The notes under the pieces: model-generated
What the model saw: only the letters and a program-made list of their open reading frames with translations
What the model was told of the DNA's origin: nothing
The model's database searches: none
From: Acidimicrobiales bacterium
GTDB taxonomy: Bacteria > Actinomycetota > Acidimicrobiia > Acidimicrobiales > Ilumatobacteraceae
Assembly: GCA_030830415.1 (NCBI GenBank)
Contig: JAURNB010000197.1
Location: forward strand, 1-17,520
Direction: 5' to 3'
DNA: 17,520 bases
Part shown: positions 1 to 6,957 of the stretch, in pieces
How the letters are laid out: each line of letters opens with the position of its first letter
Position numbering within the stretch: position 1 is the stretch's first letter
Position numbers and translations under genes: made by a program

Positions 1-597
1 ATGGCTCCAACCGCGCACCGCAGGTCGAGCCAACTTGCCCGACAAATGACCATCGCGGGCGGCCATCCAAGGTGGGGCAGCAGGAAAAACAATGAACGTG
101 GCAACGCCCATGAAAAGAACGGTGGCAAGGCGGCGCATGTAACGCACCCATTGATCTCTGTTGCGAATCCACAAGGCAACTGCGGCAGCCATTGGCACGC
201 AAAAGTGAGTGAAATACACCATGGAGCCAACAACGTCGTACCAACGCACTGAAGCGGCCTCATAGAAGTGGCGTTGCATCCACACGTTGGGGTCGGTGCC
301 AAAAAAGAAGAACCTGTCGACGTTACGTGGCGCAAAGACTTGAATAGGCATGCCGAGTTGGTCGGCAATTCCGCGGCTGTAGTCGTAGGCGAACCACATC
401 GCGACAAAGAGGGAAAAGTCGCGCAACATCAGCCATTGACGTTCACGCGATCGCCCAAGGTTTCCTGTAATGAAGCCACCGAGTACCCATGCAAGTACGG
501 CAATGCGGTCGGTGGGGATCCCGTTAGTGATTCCCGACCAAATAAATGCAATGACGTAAACGATGAGCGCAGCGGTGCGGAGATGCCGCAGCTGCAC
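1..597 (-). CDS. PAP2-superfamily membrane protein (AUR1/inositolphosphotransferase-like), C-terminus cut by window edge
   Basis: This gene starts at a GTG (595-597) five bases after the coxM stop and runs off the left edge, giving 199 residues. An in-frame TGA lies just upstream of the GTG, so no earlier start is possible. Hydrophobic segments are visible near residues 7-24, 31-47, 58-75, 122-144 and 156-173. Residues 94-120 (DRFFFFG, then DPNVW, then RWYD) and FPAAPPWMA at 171-179 resemble actinobacterial PAP2_3/AUR1-like phosphatase or phosphotransferase proteins. Such enzymes act on lipid phosphates or transfer phospho-head groups in the membrane. The catalytic histidine motifs expected further downstream lie outside the window, so activity cannot be judged. 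The tight spacing to coxM suggests co-transcription, but no functional link to the hydroxylase is known to me. The family call is fairly secure; the substrate is unknown. Confidence 0.75.
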   Translation of the reverse strand, partial: MQLRHLRTAALIVYVIAFIWSGITNGIPTDRIAVLAWVLGGFITGNLGRSRERQWLMLRDFSLFVAMWFAYDYSRGIADQLGMPIQVFAPRNVDRFFFFGTDPNVWMQRHFYEAASVRWYDVVGSMVYFTHFCVPMAAAVALWIRNRDQWVRYMRRLATVLFMGVATFIVFPAAPPWMAARDGHLSGKLARPAVRGWSH

Positions 598-602
598 GGG
601 AA

Positions 603-1427
603 TTACTTCGAGGCCTCTTCAAGCGCACGACGCACAAGCACCTTGGCAAGGTGTGTGCGGTATTCAGCACTTGCGTTGAGGTCGCTTTGTGGGTCGGCTT
701 GAGCGGCAGCAAGTTCTGCGGCATCGGCAACCGATGCACCAGATGCCAATGCTATGGCTACATCTGTTGCGAGAACAGGCGTAGAGCCCATGTTGACGAG
801 CGCAACGCCAGAGCCGCCATTACCGCGCCATGCGGCAACACCAACAATGGCCCAATCTTGAGCGCGGCGATTGAACTTCTGGAAGCTCCATCCGGCACCG
901 TTCATTTTTGGAACACGAATTTCAGTGAGCATTTCGTCGGGGCGAAGCGCCGATTCAAGAAAGCCCTTGTAGAAATCGGTGGCTGCAATTTCACGCGTTC
1001 CAGATGCACCTTGAACAACGTATGTTGCACCTAAAGCAAGAGTGGTTGCAGGAAGGTCGCTCGCCGAGTCGGCGTGAGCAATAGAACCACCAATGGTGCC
1101 GCGGTGACGCACTTGCGGGTCACCAACGTGGCCTGCTGCACATGCAAGAAGGGGAACATGTTGTTTCACGATGGATGAAGTTTCAACATCCATGTGACGT
1201 GTGAGTGCGCCAATTGCAATGTAGCTACCGGCATCGGTGATGTATGAAAGATCTTTCAAGCGACCAATGTCGACGAGCACGCTGGGTGCAGCGAGGCGCA
1301 ATTTCATGAGGGGAAGAAGTGAGTGTCCGCCAGCAAGGAACTTGGCGTCTTCACCGTATTCGGTGACCAGGCTGATGGCTTCGGCAGCACTAGATGCACG
1401 CTTGTAATCGAAAAGTGAAGGAATCAT
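603..1427 (-). CDS. coxM: CoxM-like FAD-binding medium subunit of a molybdenum hydroxylase
   Basis: This is the 274-residue flavoprotein subunit of a CO dehydrogenase/xanthine dehydrogenase-family enzyme, which passes electrons from the iron-sulfur subunit to FAD and on to an external acceptor. It has the two FAD-contacting motifs of the family: AGGHS at residues 32-36 and TIGGSIAHADSASDLP at 111-126. They are followed by a CO_deh_flav_C-type domain from about 170 to 272. Length is close to the usual 270-300. I chose the ATG at 1427 because the protein then begins MIPSLFDY as in relatives, and because it overlaps the coxS stop by one base (TAATG), a coupling arrangement. The open frame extends upstream to 1493, but that stretch overlaps coxS and has no family character. 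The gene lies directly upstream of the PAP2 gene. The family call is firm; the physiological substrate of the complex is open. Confidence 0.92.
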   Translation of the reverse strand: MIPSLFDYKRASSAAEAISLVTEYGEDAKFLAGGHSLLPLMKLRLAAPSVLVDIGRLKDLSYITDAGSYIAIGALTRHMDVETSSIVKQHVPLLACAAGHVGDPQVRHRGTIGGSIAHADSASDLPATTLALGATYVVQGASGTREIAATDFYKGFLESALRPDEMLTEIRVPKMNGAGWSFQKFNRRAQDWAIVGVAAWRGNGGSGVALVNMGSTPVLATDVAIALASGASVADAAELAAAQADPQSDLNASAEYRTHLAKVLVRRALEEASK

Positions 1428-1888
1428 TATTTGCCGCCCTTTGCACAAGCGAGAATGGATTGAACAATGTTGTGGTAGCCAGTGCAACGGCACAAGTTGC
1501 CCTCAAGGCCAATACGCACTTCGTCTTCTGTTGGGTTTGGGTTTTCGTTCAGCAAACCAATAGCTGCCATGACCATTCCGGGGGTACAAAAGCCGCACTG
1601 CAAACCATGGTTCTGCATGAAGGCTTCTTGCATTGGATGCATTTTTCCATCGGTAGCGAGACCTTCAATAGTGGTGACCTGTGAGCCATCGGCTTGCACG
1701 GCAAGAACGGTGCAGCTCTTCACGGCTTCGCCATCGAGGTGGAGCGAGCATGCGCCACAGCTTGATGTGTCGCAACCGATGTTGGTGCCGGTGAGGCCAA
1801 GGTCTTCACGCACGTATTGAACAAGCAAAGTGCGTGGCTCAACATCACTTTCGTGAGTCTGACCGTTAACAGTGACGCTGATCTTCAT
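1427..1888 (-). CDS. coxS: CoxS-like [2Fe-2S] small subunit of a molybdenum hydroxylase
   Basis: This 153-residue subunit carries the two [2Fe-2S] clusters that relay electrons from the molybdenum site to the flavin. The plant-ferredoxin-type cluster is bound by Cys39, Cys44, Cys47 and Cys59. The second, helical-domain cluster is bound by Cys98 and Cys101 (CGFC, followed by TPGM) and by Cys133 and Cys135 (CRC, followed by TGY). All eight cysteines are present and length is normal. The ATG at 1888 is preceded by AAGGGG (1893-1898) at four bases, a good ribosome binding site. It overlaps coxM by one base. In most clusters coxS sits next to coxL; here a three-gene exporter and a 92-base spacer separate them. 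That spacer holds a candidate promoter, so coxS and coxM may form their own transcript. Confidence 0.95.
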   Translation of the reverse strand: MKISVTVNGQTHESDVEPRTLLVQYVREDLGLTGTNIGCDTSSCGACSLHLDGEAVKSCTVLAVQADGSQVTTIEGLATDGKMHPMQEAFMQNHGLQCGFCTPGMVMAAIGLLNENPNPTEDEVRIGLEGNLCRCTGYHNIVQSILACAKGGK

Positions 1889-1924
1889 GGTTCCCCTTTA
1901 CGCAACTCTCTGGTTGCCACACCT

Positions 1925-1951
1925 ATTATGCCTCAACTGTAGTGGCGGCAA
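1925..1951 (-). promoter_or_regulatory. Candidate promoter for coxS-coxM
   Basis: In the 92-base gap between the second permease and coxS, the minus strand has CATAAT (1925-1930), one mismatch from the -10 consensus. TTGCCG (1946-1951) lies 15 bases upstream as a possible -35. The predicted transcript would have a leader of about 30 bases with a small GCAAC/GTTGC inverted repeat (1902-1917) and the AAGGGG site before coxS. The spacer is shorter than the usual 16-18, so this is a suggestion from sequence only. Confidence 0.35.
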
Positions 1952-1980
1952 CTCAGGAGAAGGAACCCGAAATGGGCCAT

Positions 1981-2775
1981 TTAGCGGTCGAGTGAGTCGA
2001 GTCCGCGGCGTGCAAACCACAAAGTGAGCACCGAAAGGCCCACAAGGGCAACCAAGCCACCCCAAACGCCATCCCAGGTGACATCGCCCAGGAAACCCTG
2101 GCGAGACAGCCGCAAGATATTGGTAGCCGGGTTATAGCGGGCAACGGTGTGTAGCCAGCCGGTCATCACGTTGAGTGGGGTTTGTGCAGAAGACAAAAAC
2201 ATGGTGAGGAACAAGGTGAGTTGCATAATTGCCGCTCCACGCATGTCGCGAAACCGAAAGGCAATACCCAGACCCCAACCTGCAGACACCGTCGACAGCC
2301 CGAGTGCTGCGATGTACAACATGGCCAGTCCAACGACACCTGAAGTGGGTCGTGCTCCAAAACCAATACTCACGAGGAGAACAACGGTCACAACAACCAA
2401 GGTGCGTATGTAACACGAAATGAGTGGGCCAATGATGAGGGAGCGTCGCGGAGTAGGAGCCATACGCAAACGATCGAAGAATCCATTTTCCATGTCTTTG
2501 ATGGCGGAGAAACCGAGCCCCACACCACCGAAGGCGGCACCCATACAAACAGCAAGAGGCATGTACCAGTTGATGCTGCGATCGGTAGGGAAGCCAGGAA
2601 CTTTCGTGATGGCAAAAAAGGTGCCTGCAAATGCGATGCTTTGAAAAATCGGCATCGCGAGTGTTGGCAAAAAGGTTGAGGGCATTCGGCGCGTATTGCG
2701 CAAGGCTCGTGTTGAGAGTGCCGAAGCGCTACGCATTGTTGTTCCAGCGAATTCGGAAGGGGATGTTGTGCTCAT
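1981..2775 (-). CDS. ABC-2 type transporter permease (second permease of a DrrA-type exporter)
   Basis: This 264-residue inner-membrane protein has about six hydrophobic segments, near residues 32-56, 72-92, 115-138, 147-170, 180-197 and 236-254. That matches an ABC-2 half-transporter of the daunorubicin-exporter type. DMENGFFDRLRMAP at 94-107 is the conserved cytoplasmic stretch of the family and recurs in similar form in the neighbouring permease. A polar N-terminal tail of about 30 residues precedes the first segment. Its ATG overlaps the stop of the first permease by four bases (ATGA), indicating translational coupling. Two different permeases probably pair with one ATPase to build the exporter. 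The transported compound cannot be inferred from sequence; such systems move drugs, lipids or glycolipids. The gene ends 92 bases before coxS. Confidence 0.9.
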   Translation of the reverse strand: MSTTSPSEFAGTTMRSASALSTRALRNTRRMPSTFLPTLAMPIFQSIAFAGTFFAITKVPGFPTDRSINWYMPLAVCMGAAFGGVGLGFSAIKDMENGFFDRLRMAPTPRRSLIIGPLISCYIRTLVVVTVVLLVSIGFGARPTSGVVGLAMLYIAALGLSTVSAGWGLGIAFRFRDMRGAAIMQLTLFLTMFLSSAQTPLNVMTGWLHTVARYNPATNILRLSRQGFLGDVTWDGVWGGLVALVGLSVLTLWFARRGLDSLDR

Positions 2776-3596
2776 TGTGCAGCGATCCTTTGCGCAAGTG
2801 CTCGTAAAGCAAGAGTGAATGAAACAATCATGATTGCAATGGGCACCAAAATTGCGCGTGCTATTGCGCCGCTACTTAAGCCATCAATGCATATGTCGCG
2901 CATCCCTTCAATGAGATGCGAAATCGGGTTGAAGTCGGCGATGTGTTTGTATGCGCCGCTCATGGTTTGGCGTGGGAAAAACGCACTAGAAAAAAAGAGC
3001 ATGATGAACACGAGTGGGAAGATTCCTTGAACCGCTTCCGATGAACCAGTTTTGAGTGCAGCTGCTGCCATGAAACCGCTAATGGCAATGGCAATGAGCC
3101 CACCACTAACAACCATGATGAGAACACCCAGGGGGCCACCTTTGATGCTCATGCCAAAAGGCAATAACAGCAAAGAGAAAAAGAGCGTTTGAAATGCTCC
3201 ATACGCAGCAGCGCCAGCAAGACGCCCCACAAGAATGCCAAGTCGTGAAGATGGTGCTGCCATCAACCTGTAGAAAAAGCCATTTTCAATGTCGGTTGCC
3301 AGTGCGCTTCCACTTTGTACAGAACCAAAGAGAACGCCTTGAACAATGGTGCCGGCCAAACTGAAATCGAGGAACGAATCAACTTTGGGGAAACCAGGAA
3401 GATTGATTGCGCGACCAAACGAGGAAGTACCAAGAGCGGCAAAGAACAACGGAAAGATCATTGAGGGAACAACGAGTGCAGGTTGACGCCAAAGTGCAAG
3501 CACTGAACGTTTTGACATAGCGACTGTTTGGCGAAAACCAATGCGCCAGTTGTGGTTCATTGCAGCGGTGGATTGCACTGAGAGAGTGGCGGTCAT
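2772..3596 (-). CDS. ABC-2 type transporter permease (first permease of a DrrA-type exporter)
   Basis: This 274-residue permease is related to, but clearly different from, the one that follows it. Hydrophobic segments lie near residues 42-58, 78-98, 121-148, 155-180, 190-206 and 246-265. DIENGFFYRLMAAP at 102-115 is its copy of the family's cytoplasmic motif. FNPISHLIEGMRD at 222-234 matches the conserved region before the last membrane segment of ABC-2 proteins. Start and stop codons both sit in four-base ATGA overlaps: its ATG with the ATPase stop at 3593-3596, and its stop with the next permease's ATG at 2772-2775. The three genes are therefore translated as one coupled unit. The exporter family call is strong; the substrate is unknown. 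Confidence 0.9.
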   Translation of the reverse strand: MTATLSVQSTAAMNHNWRIGFRQTVAMSKRSVLALWRQPALVVPSMIFPLFFAALGTSSFGRAINLPGFPKVDSFLDFSLAGTIVQGVLFGSVQSGSALATDIENGFFYRLMAAPSSRLGILVGRLAGAAAYGAFQTLFFSLLLLPFGMSIKGGPLGVLIMVVSGGLIAIAISGFMAAAALKTGSSEAVQGIFPLVFIMLFFSSAFFPRQTMSGAYKHIADFNPISHLIEGMRDICIDGLSSGAIARAILVPIAIMIVSFTLALRALAQRIAAQ

Positions 3597-4546
3597 TGCT
3601 TCGCGCCTTCGAGGCGGTACCCAGTTGCTTCAGCAAAAACATCGTCGAGGCTTGGTTCATTCAACTCAAGATGCTGAACACGAATGCCTGCTTCATCGAG
3701 GCGACGAACAACGTCGGTGACTGCTTCGACGCCGGCGTTGAGCCCAACACCCAGTGTGCCTTCAGCGGTGGGGCGCATATCGCCGAACTCTTTGAGCACT
3801 TGTGTTGCGGTGTCTGAGAGATGTGTTGCCACTGTGATGAGCAATGTGGGTGCACCCACTTGTGCTTTCAAGTCACGTGGTGTTCCTTCACAAACAATTT
3901 TCCCGTGGTCGATAATGGCAATGCGATCGGCAAGCTGATCGGCCTCTTCGAGGTATTGCGTGGTAAGCAACACCGTGGTGCCTTCGCTGTTCAATCGTTT
4001 CACTTCCTCCCACAACGTGAGTCGACTCATGGGGTCGAGGCCAGTGGTGGGTTCATCGAGAAAGAGCACAGTGGGTTGGTGAATGAGCGACAGCGCAAGG
4101 TCGAGACGACGGCGCATTCCGCCAGAGTACGTACCAACACGCCGATCTGCTGCGGCTGTGAGGCCGACACGTTCAAGGAGCTCATCGGCACGCTTTTTCA
4201 TTTGATTCGCTGGAATGCCGTATAACACTGCTTGCAATTCGAGTAATTCGTTTCCCGTCATGAGCGGGTCGATTGCGGCATCTTGCAAAGCCACGCCAAT
4301 GCTGCGCCGTACTTTGTCGGCATCTTTCACAATGTCGTAGCCCGCAACAAACGCCTGACCAGCGCTTGGACGTAAGAGGGTGGTGAGCATGCGCACCGTG
4401 GTGCTCTTGCCTGCTCCGTTTGGCCCAAGAAAGCCAAAGATCTCGCCTTCTTTGACTTCGAGGTCGACGCCGTCAACGGCTTTGATGGGCTCGTCTTTGG
4501 ATCCGAAATAGCGCGCAAGACCAGTAGCAATAATGGGGGAAGTCAT
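3593..4546 (-). CDS. ABC transporter ATPase, DrrA (daunorubicin resistance) family
   Basis: This 317-residue cytoplasmic ATPase powers the two downstream permeases. Visible motifs are Walker A GPNGAGKST (41-49), the Q-loop glutamine in GVALQD (84-89), signature YSGGMRRR (140-147) and Walker B LFLDEPTTGLDP (161-172). The switch region is TTQYLEEADQLADR, with Gln in the usual H-loop position, as is normal for DrrA relatives. The C-terminal extension ends in PSLDDVFAEATGYRLE, the typical DrrA-family tail. Length is standard. The ATG at 4546 follows coxL by 62 bases. It has only a weak ribosome binding site (GGGTGA directly before it), which fits a possible leaderless transcript. Its position between coxL and coxS is unusual. 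Export of a drug, lipid or cofactor-like molecule cannot be distinguished here. Confidence 0.93.
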   Translation of the reverse strand: MTSPIIATGLARYFGSKDEPIKAVDGVDLEVKEGEIFGFLGPNGAGKSTTVRMLTTLLRPSAGQAFVAGYDIVKDADKVRRSIGVALQDAAIDPLMTGNELLELQAVLYGIPANQMKKRADELLERVGLTAAADRRVGTYSGGMRRRLDLALSLIHQPTVLFLDEPTTGLDPMSRLTLWEEVKRLNSEGTTVLLTTQYLEEADQLADRIAIIDHGKIVCEGTPRDLKAQVGAPTLLITVATHLSDTATQVLKEFGDMRPTAEGTLGVGLNAGVEAVTDVVRRLDEAGIRVQHLELNEPSLDDVFAEATGYRLEGAKQ

Positions 4547-4552
4547 TCACCC

Positions 4553-4583
4553 ACTATGCCACCTGGATAGTTGCTTACTACAA
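4553..4583 (-). promoter_or_regulatory. Candidate promoter giving a leaderless ABC ATPase mRNA
   Basis: In the 62-base gap after coxL the minus strand has CATAGT (4553-4558), only six bases before the ATPase ATG. TTGTAG (4578-4583) lies 19 bases further upstream. If used, transcription would begin at or next to the ATG, giving a leaderless mRNA, a common situation in actinobacteria. The match is modest and the spacing long, so confidence is low. Confidence 0.25.
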
Positions 4584-4589
4584 TCATCG

Positions 4590-4603
4590 ACCTCAGAAGA
4601 GGT
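4590..4603. repeat. Short perfect inverted repeat between coxL and the ABC ATPase
   Basis: The stretch reads as a 5-base stem (ACCTC/GAGGT) around a four-base loop, starting six bases after the coxL stop. There is no T-run behind it on the minus strand, so it is not a convincing intrinsic terminator. It could be a weak attenuator or mRNA 3'-end stabiliser, or chance. Confidence 0.3.
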
Positions 4604-4608
4604 GTGAA

Positions 4609-6894
4609 TTATTTGGCAGCGGCAATGGCCAGCCACACGCGTTCTGCGGTGGTGGGCATGTCGATGTGGCGCACACCAAGGTGAGACACAGCATCAACAA
4701 CAGCTGATTGCACTGCTGGGGTCGAACCAATGGTTCCTGATTCACCGATGCCTTTTGCGCCAAGTGGGTTGAGGAATGTTGGTGTCTCCATATGCACTAC
4801 TTCAAAGCTAGGAAGTTCAGCAGCGGAGATAAATGCGTAGTCGGCCAAGTTGGAAGTGATGGGGTTGCCATCGGCGTCGTAACGCACTTCTTCTAACAAT
4901 GCTTGCGCCGTGCCTTGGGCTACGCCACCGTGAATTTGTCCTTCAAGAAGAAGTGGGTTGAGAACGCGACCAGCGTCGTCGCAAGCAACGTGGCGCAGGT
5001 GCTTGACCTTGCCTGTTTCTGTATCGACTTCAACAACAGCAACGTGTGCACCAAAGGGGAAAGTTGCGCCTTCTGCAATGAAGACACCTTCTTGAACCAG
5101 ACCGCCGTTACCTTTCATGGAGACAGCAATGTCGGCCCAGCTCTTCGCTACTGCAGGTGTACCAGCAACATGGAAAACAGCGCGGTCTTTGTCGAGCACA
5201 ACGTCGGCCTCGTTTGCTTCAAGCAAGCGAGCAGCAATTTTCTTTGCATTGTCGACGAGTTCAATGGAGACCTGGTTGACAGCGGCTCCACCTTGTTGCA
5301 GTGAACGCGAACCCATGGTTCCGCCACCTACAGGAACGAGGTCGGTATCGCCCCAGACAAGATCGATCATGTCCATAGGAATACCGGTTTGCTCTGCGGC
5401 GATCATCGACCACGAAGTGGCATGACCTTGGCCGTGAGGGCTTGTTCCGGTGTACACCACTGCGCGTCCGTTTTCTAAGACTTCAATTTTTGCTGCTTCA
5501 CTCATTGGTGGAACACCGCCGGTGATTTCAACATAAACCGACACGCCAATACCGAGTTGCTTTTGGTCACCAGCAGCGCGACGACGAGCTTGTTCGGCGC
5601 GCAACTCTGTGTAGTTGGCAGCAGCTAAGGCTTTGTCGAGTGCACCTTCGTAGTCGCCAACGTCGTAGTTCTGGCCAATAGAAGTGGTGTGATTGTGCAT
5701 GAACTTAGGAATGAGGTTCATGCGGCGAACATCAACAGGGTCTTTGCCAATTTCGGCAGCAAACATGTCGATAGCACGCTCAGCTGCAGCAGTTGCCTCG
5801 GGGCGACCTGCACCGCGGTATGCAGTAGTTGGTGTTGTATTGGTAACAACAGAAGTTGTACGCACTTCAATGACGGGGATGTCGTAAACAGCAGACGACA
5901 TCGGGCGTGTCATGAATGGAGCAAGGATGGTTCCCATGTCGACCCATGCACCTGAGTCTTGGAGGACGTGCATTTGGTATGCCTGAACTTTTCCTGCACG
6001 AGTTCCGCCAATGGTGACGTACTGAACCTGCGCGCGACCATGACCAAGGCCCACCATGCTTTCGCTGCGGGTTTCGCGCCAACGCAATGCACGGCCTACT
6101 TTTTTGGCGAGTATGCCGAGAAGCATTTCTTCGGGGTAGACGCCGATTTTGGCACCGAAGCCGCCGCCAACGTCGGGAGTAATGACGCGAATTTGAGTGT
6201 CGTCGAGGCCAAGAGCTGCCTTGATGCCATCGCGTGCACCTTGTGCGTGTTGTGTACTCAACCACTGAAAGAGGCGACCGTCGACCCATGCAACTGCAGA
6301 GCCACGCACTTCAAGTGGGCATGGTGCAACACGCTGGTTGACAAAGCGACCTTTTACAACAACTTCGCAGTTAGCGAAAATAGCGTCGCCAGTGTTGTCG
6401 GGCATGCCAAGAGCAGTGGTGTCGAACACCACGTTGCTGCCGCACTCTTCGTAAATGAGATTGGTGCTTGCCATGGATTCTTCAATGTCGATGAGCGCTG
6501 GGAGCACGTCGTAATCGACGATGACGAGTTCTGCGGCATCTTCACCCTGTTCGCGTGTTTCAGTAATAACAGCAGCAATGGGTTCGCCAACGTAGCGAAC
6601 TTTTTTGCGCGCAAGCAATGTGCGCTTTGCCATGGGGTTGAAAGTGGCAGGCATTTCGGGAAGGTCGAGGCTGTCACCGGTGAAGACAGCAATGACGCCC
6701 GGAGAATTCAGTGCATCGGAAGTATCGATGCCGGTAATGATTCCGTGTGCAACCGAGCTACGCACATAAGTAACGTGCGCAGCACCCGTGAGAAGCGGTT
6801 CGTGTTGTAGGTCGTCGACGTATTCGCCACCTGTGGTGAGAAACTTTGGGTCTTCTTTACGAATGACGCGGTTACCGAGAATACTTCCACCCAT
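4609..6894 (-). CDS. coxL: Form II CoxL-like molybdopterin-binding large subunit (xanthine dehydrogenase family)
   Basis: This 761-residue catalytic subunit binds the molybdenum-cytosine-dinucleotide cofactor and is expected to work with the CoxS and CoxM proteins encoded downstream. In order there are an aldehyde-oxidase a/b hammerhead domain (about 15-140), GGGFGAK (243-249), the active-site loop AYRGAGR (358-364), GQGHAT (488-493), GTMGSRS (525-531), and KGIGESG (714-720) with the presumed catalytic Glu718. The loop is the form II type: the cysteine that holds copper in true (form I) CO dehydrogenase is missing. CO oxidation is thus not supported, and an aldehyde, purine or other N-heterocycle is as likely. 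The ATG at 6894 is chosen because AGGGGG sits five bases before it and the protein then begins MGGSILGNRVIRKEDP as relatives do. An in-frame GTG at 6945 would add a serine-rich 17-residue tail. Confidence 0.93.
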   Translation of the reverse strand: MGGSILGNRVIRKEDPKFLTTGGEYVDDLQHEPLLTGAAHVTYVRSSVAHGIITGIDTSDALNSPGVIAVFTGDSLDLPEMPATFNPMAKRTLLARKKVRYVGEPIAAVITETREQGEDAAELVIVDYDVLPALIDIEESMASTNLIYEECGSNVVFDTTALGMPDNTGDAIFANCEVVVKGRFVNQRVAPCPLEVRGSAVAWVDGRLFQWLSTQHAQGARDGIKAALGLDDTQIRVITPDVGGGFGAKIGVYPEEMLLGILAKKVGRALRWRETRSESMVGLGHGRAQVQYVTIGGTRAGKVQAYQMHVLQDSGAWVDMGTILAPFMTRPMSSAVYDIPVIEVRTTSVVTNTTPTTAYRGAGRPEATAAAERAIDMFAAEIGKDPVDVRRMNLIPKFMHNHTTSIGQNYDVGDYEGALDKALAAANYTELRAEQARRRAAGDQKQLGIGVSVYVEITGGVPPMSEAAKIEVLENGRAVVYTGTSPHGQGHATSWSMIAAEQTGIPMDMIDLVWGDTDLVPVGGGTMGSRSLQQGGAAVNQVSIELVDNAKKIAARLLEANEADVVLDKDRAVFHVAGTPAVAKSWADIAVSMKGNGGLVQEGVFIAEGATFPFGAHVAVVEVDTETGKVKHLRHVACDDAGRVLNPLLLEGQIHGGVAQGTAQALLEEVRYDADGNPITSNLADYAFISAAELPSFEVVHMETPTFLNPLGAKGIGESGTIGSTPAVQSAVVDAVSHLGVRHIDMPTTAERVWLAIAAAK

Positions 6895-6899
6895 GAGGG

Positions 6900-6905
6900 C
6901 CCCCT
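6900..6905 (-). promoter_or_regulatory. Ribosome binding site deciding the coxL start
   Basis: AGGGGG on the minus strand lies five bases upstream of the ATG at 6894. The alternative GTG at 6945 has no comparable purine-rich site, so the shorter protein is preferred. Confidence 0.6.
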
Positions 6906-6957
6906 GTGAACTGAATGATCTTGAGCTACTACTTAACTCAGACACTACAGAAGGTTT

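Noticed and set aside
1..252. Plus-strand open frame at the left edge
   Set aside because: It is antisense to the PAP2-family gene, whose hydrophobic segments and FPAAPPWMA motif are on the minus strand.
1428..1493. Upstream extension of coxM to an earlier start
   Set aside because: It lies inside coxS in another frame and shows no resemblance to CoxM N-termini; the overlapping ATG at 1427 fits the family.
5959..6810. A 283-codon open frame on the plus strand
   Set aside because: It lies wholly antisense to coxL, which has clear family motifs. The translation is rich in Cys, Asn and His with no recognisable domain, typical of a shadow frame.
4609..6894. Calling the enzyme a genuine aerobic CO dehydrogenase
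   Set aside because: The loop is AYRGAGR rather than AYxCSFR, and no coxD/E/F/G maturation genes are seen in the window.
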